From Pseudomonadota bacterium (lineage in GTDB: Bacteria > Pseudomonadota > Gammaproteobacteria > UBA5335), in the NCBI GenBank assembly GCA_002862965.1, contig PKCW01000296.1:1-7911 (forward strand): DNA of 7,911 bases. The letters run 5' to 3'. The notes beneath the pieces were generated by a model. That model saw nothing but the letters and a program-made list of their open reading frames with translations. It was not told where the DNA came from and made no database searches. How positions within the stretch are numbered: the stretch's first letter is position 1; every line of letters begins with the position of its first letter. A program made the position numbers and the translations under genes. This document shows, piece by piece, positions 7,601 to 7,911 of this stretch.

Positions 7601-7911
7601 GTCCAGTCCTCGGCCCGCCCCTGCCAACGGAAGTCGCCCGACAGACGATCCAGTCGACTCGCCGCCGCGGTAGCCGTCGGCGGCAGCCGGAGATTGCGAA
7701 GATCCGAACTCAGCGCGAGCCGGCTCTCGCCGTCGGCGTCCCAATGCCCCTCGAAGCGGAGGTTCCAATGCGAACCGCGCAGGTCGATCCAGTGCCCGAT
7801 CCAGGGCTCGAAATAGTCCTTGGGCGCGGCCTCCACCAGTTCGGCGGCCGCATCGATCACCCAGTTCTGCGGCTCGGCCAACTCACCCCGCGCGTCCAGC
7901 GACAACAGGAA
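4630..7911 (-). CDS. yhdP: YhdP-family AsmA-like envelope protein (N-terminus beyond the window)
   Basis: The visible part is 1093 codons, open to the right edge, against about 1266 residues for E. coli YhdP, so roughly the first 170 residues including the inner-membrane anchor are missing. YhdP is one of the large AsmA-like proteins (with TamB and YdbH) that span the periplasm and help carry phospholipids to the outer membrane. Two family regions are recognisable. One is a DUF3971-like segment at about visible residues 320-400 (LPEPTARWLRSAILDGRI, then RFPFRDGGGTFEVVALIEDG). The other is the conserved C-terminus at about 935-1085 (GLYDLPRRLTRDFSGVF, LKGSAADVRMSGTSDL, the Gly/Ala-rich stretch AIAATVAGGPIAGAAVLMG, and YRFAGDFD). 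Between them is beta-rich sequence that probably forms the hydrophobic groove. An apparent TTG start at 7905 is not the true start. A run of eight C in the coding strand (6553-6560) lies in frame. The gene probably heads the operon in view, 73 bases ahead of the nitrilase gene. Confidence 0.95.
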   Translation of the reverse strand, partial: FLLSLDARGELAEPQNWVIDAAAELVEAAPKDYFEPWIGHWIDLRGSHWNLRFEGHWDADGESRLALSSDLRNLRLPPTATAAASRLDRLSGDFRWQGRAEDWTLRVEHLDVALDGRSWPRGEGALAVLAPTATRLGSYEGSLSTVRLQDVQRLWQAVPAAWRRELDGGDGNRFGHRVEGEIRDLRFAATGSAAQGWDDVRLAARFAGLGWAPFGSIPGLSGLDGEIDADRSGGRARLGGAAVGFRDPELFEKPWPTGGLRTELQWEHDGDGWKLWTPEIRVRHPDLNADGRLAMAVRPGQRPAIDLQVDFRDGNAAALDRYLPRHHLPEPTARWLRSAILDGRIRDGRLRLQGDLQRFPFRDGGGTFEVVALIEDGALRFIPHWPVMEAVNAELTFTGTGFRVAARSARSLGLALGPTQVEMADYRDQVLTAVGQGHGDHQAALDYLSHSPPGQAVRVLLDGARGSGPVRFDLALRLPLRALDEAAVDGAVHWDGARFAQPAWRVGLEDIRGSLKFREDRLEAKGVAARLDGEPIALQVSPIEDPRQPRGFRPTRVQMQGRVPATLLRRQLSFLDPRTVQGSTGFEADLAVLGGGQLQWSVRSPLTGMRLDWPQPLGKQADEERALIVEGNGDADRHLIQFKQGGGRLGGLLRLRQDGSGWSFDRGGVGVNQRVERLPEQPGLWIRGALDRLDLGAVGRWASVWAPAPSGDPNRKTGWTLPAWFGGSQINLGVVEWKSLRQTDVQMALVRDGTEPSLQVRAPALDGVLRRAGDAAWQADLRWLDLDALIPPRRADPEAGAAAPPAAVSTLDPRQVPALRLRVDRLRYRGSDLGQLTLQLEPGADGVVLSRGMLESAVMQARGSGEWRLQGSRAQTNLRLDLETADLPTLARRLGYPDAIEARKATFAVDLGWPGAPWDMTLRQATGRFKLGAEDGAIFFRETRPTTGIVMSLAGLYDLPRRLTRDFSGVFRPSLPFDTIRGDLTLRGGIIETRPLELKGSAADVRMSGTSDLVRRRFDQELVVTPSLSAGLAIAATVAGGPIAGAAVLMGRELLRQPISRLVQIRYRFAGDFDAATLEREQGPFNLPETPRR

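Overview
The window is a GC-rich stretch of a proteobacterial chromosome. Every protein gene I can support lies on the minus strand, so the genes read from right to left. The organism looks like a gamma- or betaproteobacterium: the order yhdP, nitrilase-family amidase, tldD is familiar from the chromosomes of those groups (Pseudomonas is an example from memory), and the YhdP, TldD and PyrG proteins are all of the Gram-negative housekeeping type. The genus cannot be told from the sequence alone.

Layout in the direction of transcription. Positions 7911 to 4630 hold most of yhdP, a very large AsmA-like envelope protein whose N-terminus lies beyond the window. After 73 bases comes a nitrilase-superfamily amidase of the Nit1 type (4556 to 3732). 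Its stop codon overlaps the start of tldD (3732 to 2263) by one base (TGATG). After 50 bases comes an alpha/beta hydrolase with a hydrophobic N-terminus (2212 to 1223). These four genes look like one transcription unit that combines envelope lipid homeostasis (YhdP), metabolite repair (Nit) and peptide proteolysis or maturation (TldD). The partner PmbA/TldE is not in view.

A 249-base gap (974 to 1222) then carries candidate regulatory DNA: a sigma-54-like element, a perfect 10-2-10 inverted repeat overlapping its predicted start site, and a 10-base palindrome further upstream. It precedes a small exported protein of unknown function (973 to 593) with a short LSxxDLSEVxGQG motif after its signal peptide.

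A second gap of 320 bases (273 to 592) contains three hairpins and a possible promoter, and leads into the first 90 codons of pyrG (CTP synthase), which runs off the left edge.

Most of the window is ordinary housekeeping sequence. I see no mobile element, CRISPR array, tRNA or rRNA, and no clear new defence or biosynthetic system. The parts most worth a second look are the small exported protein with its control region, and the structured pyrG leader, where the predicted start site falls at a C-run.
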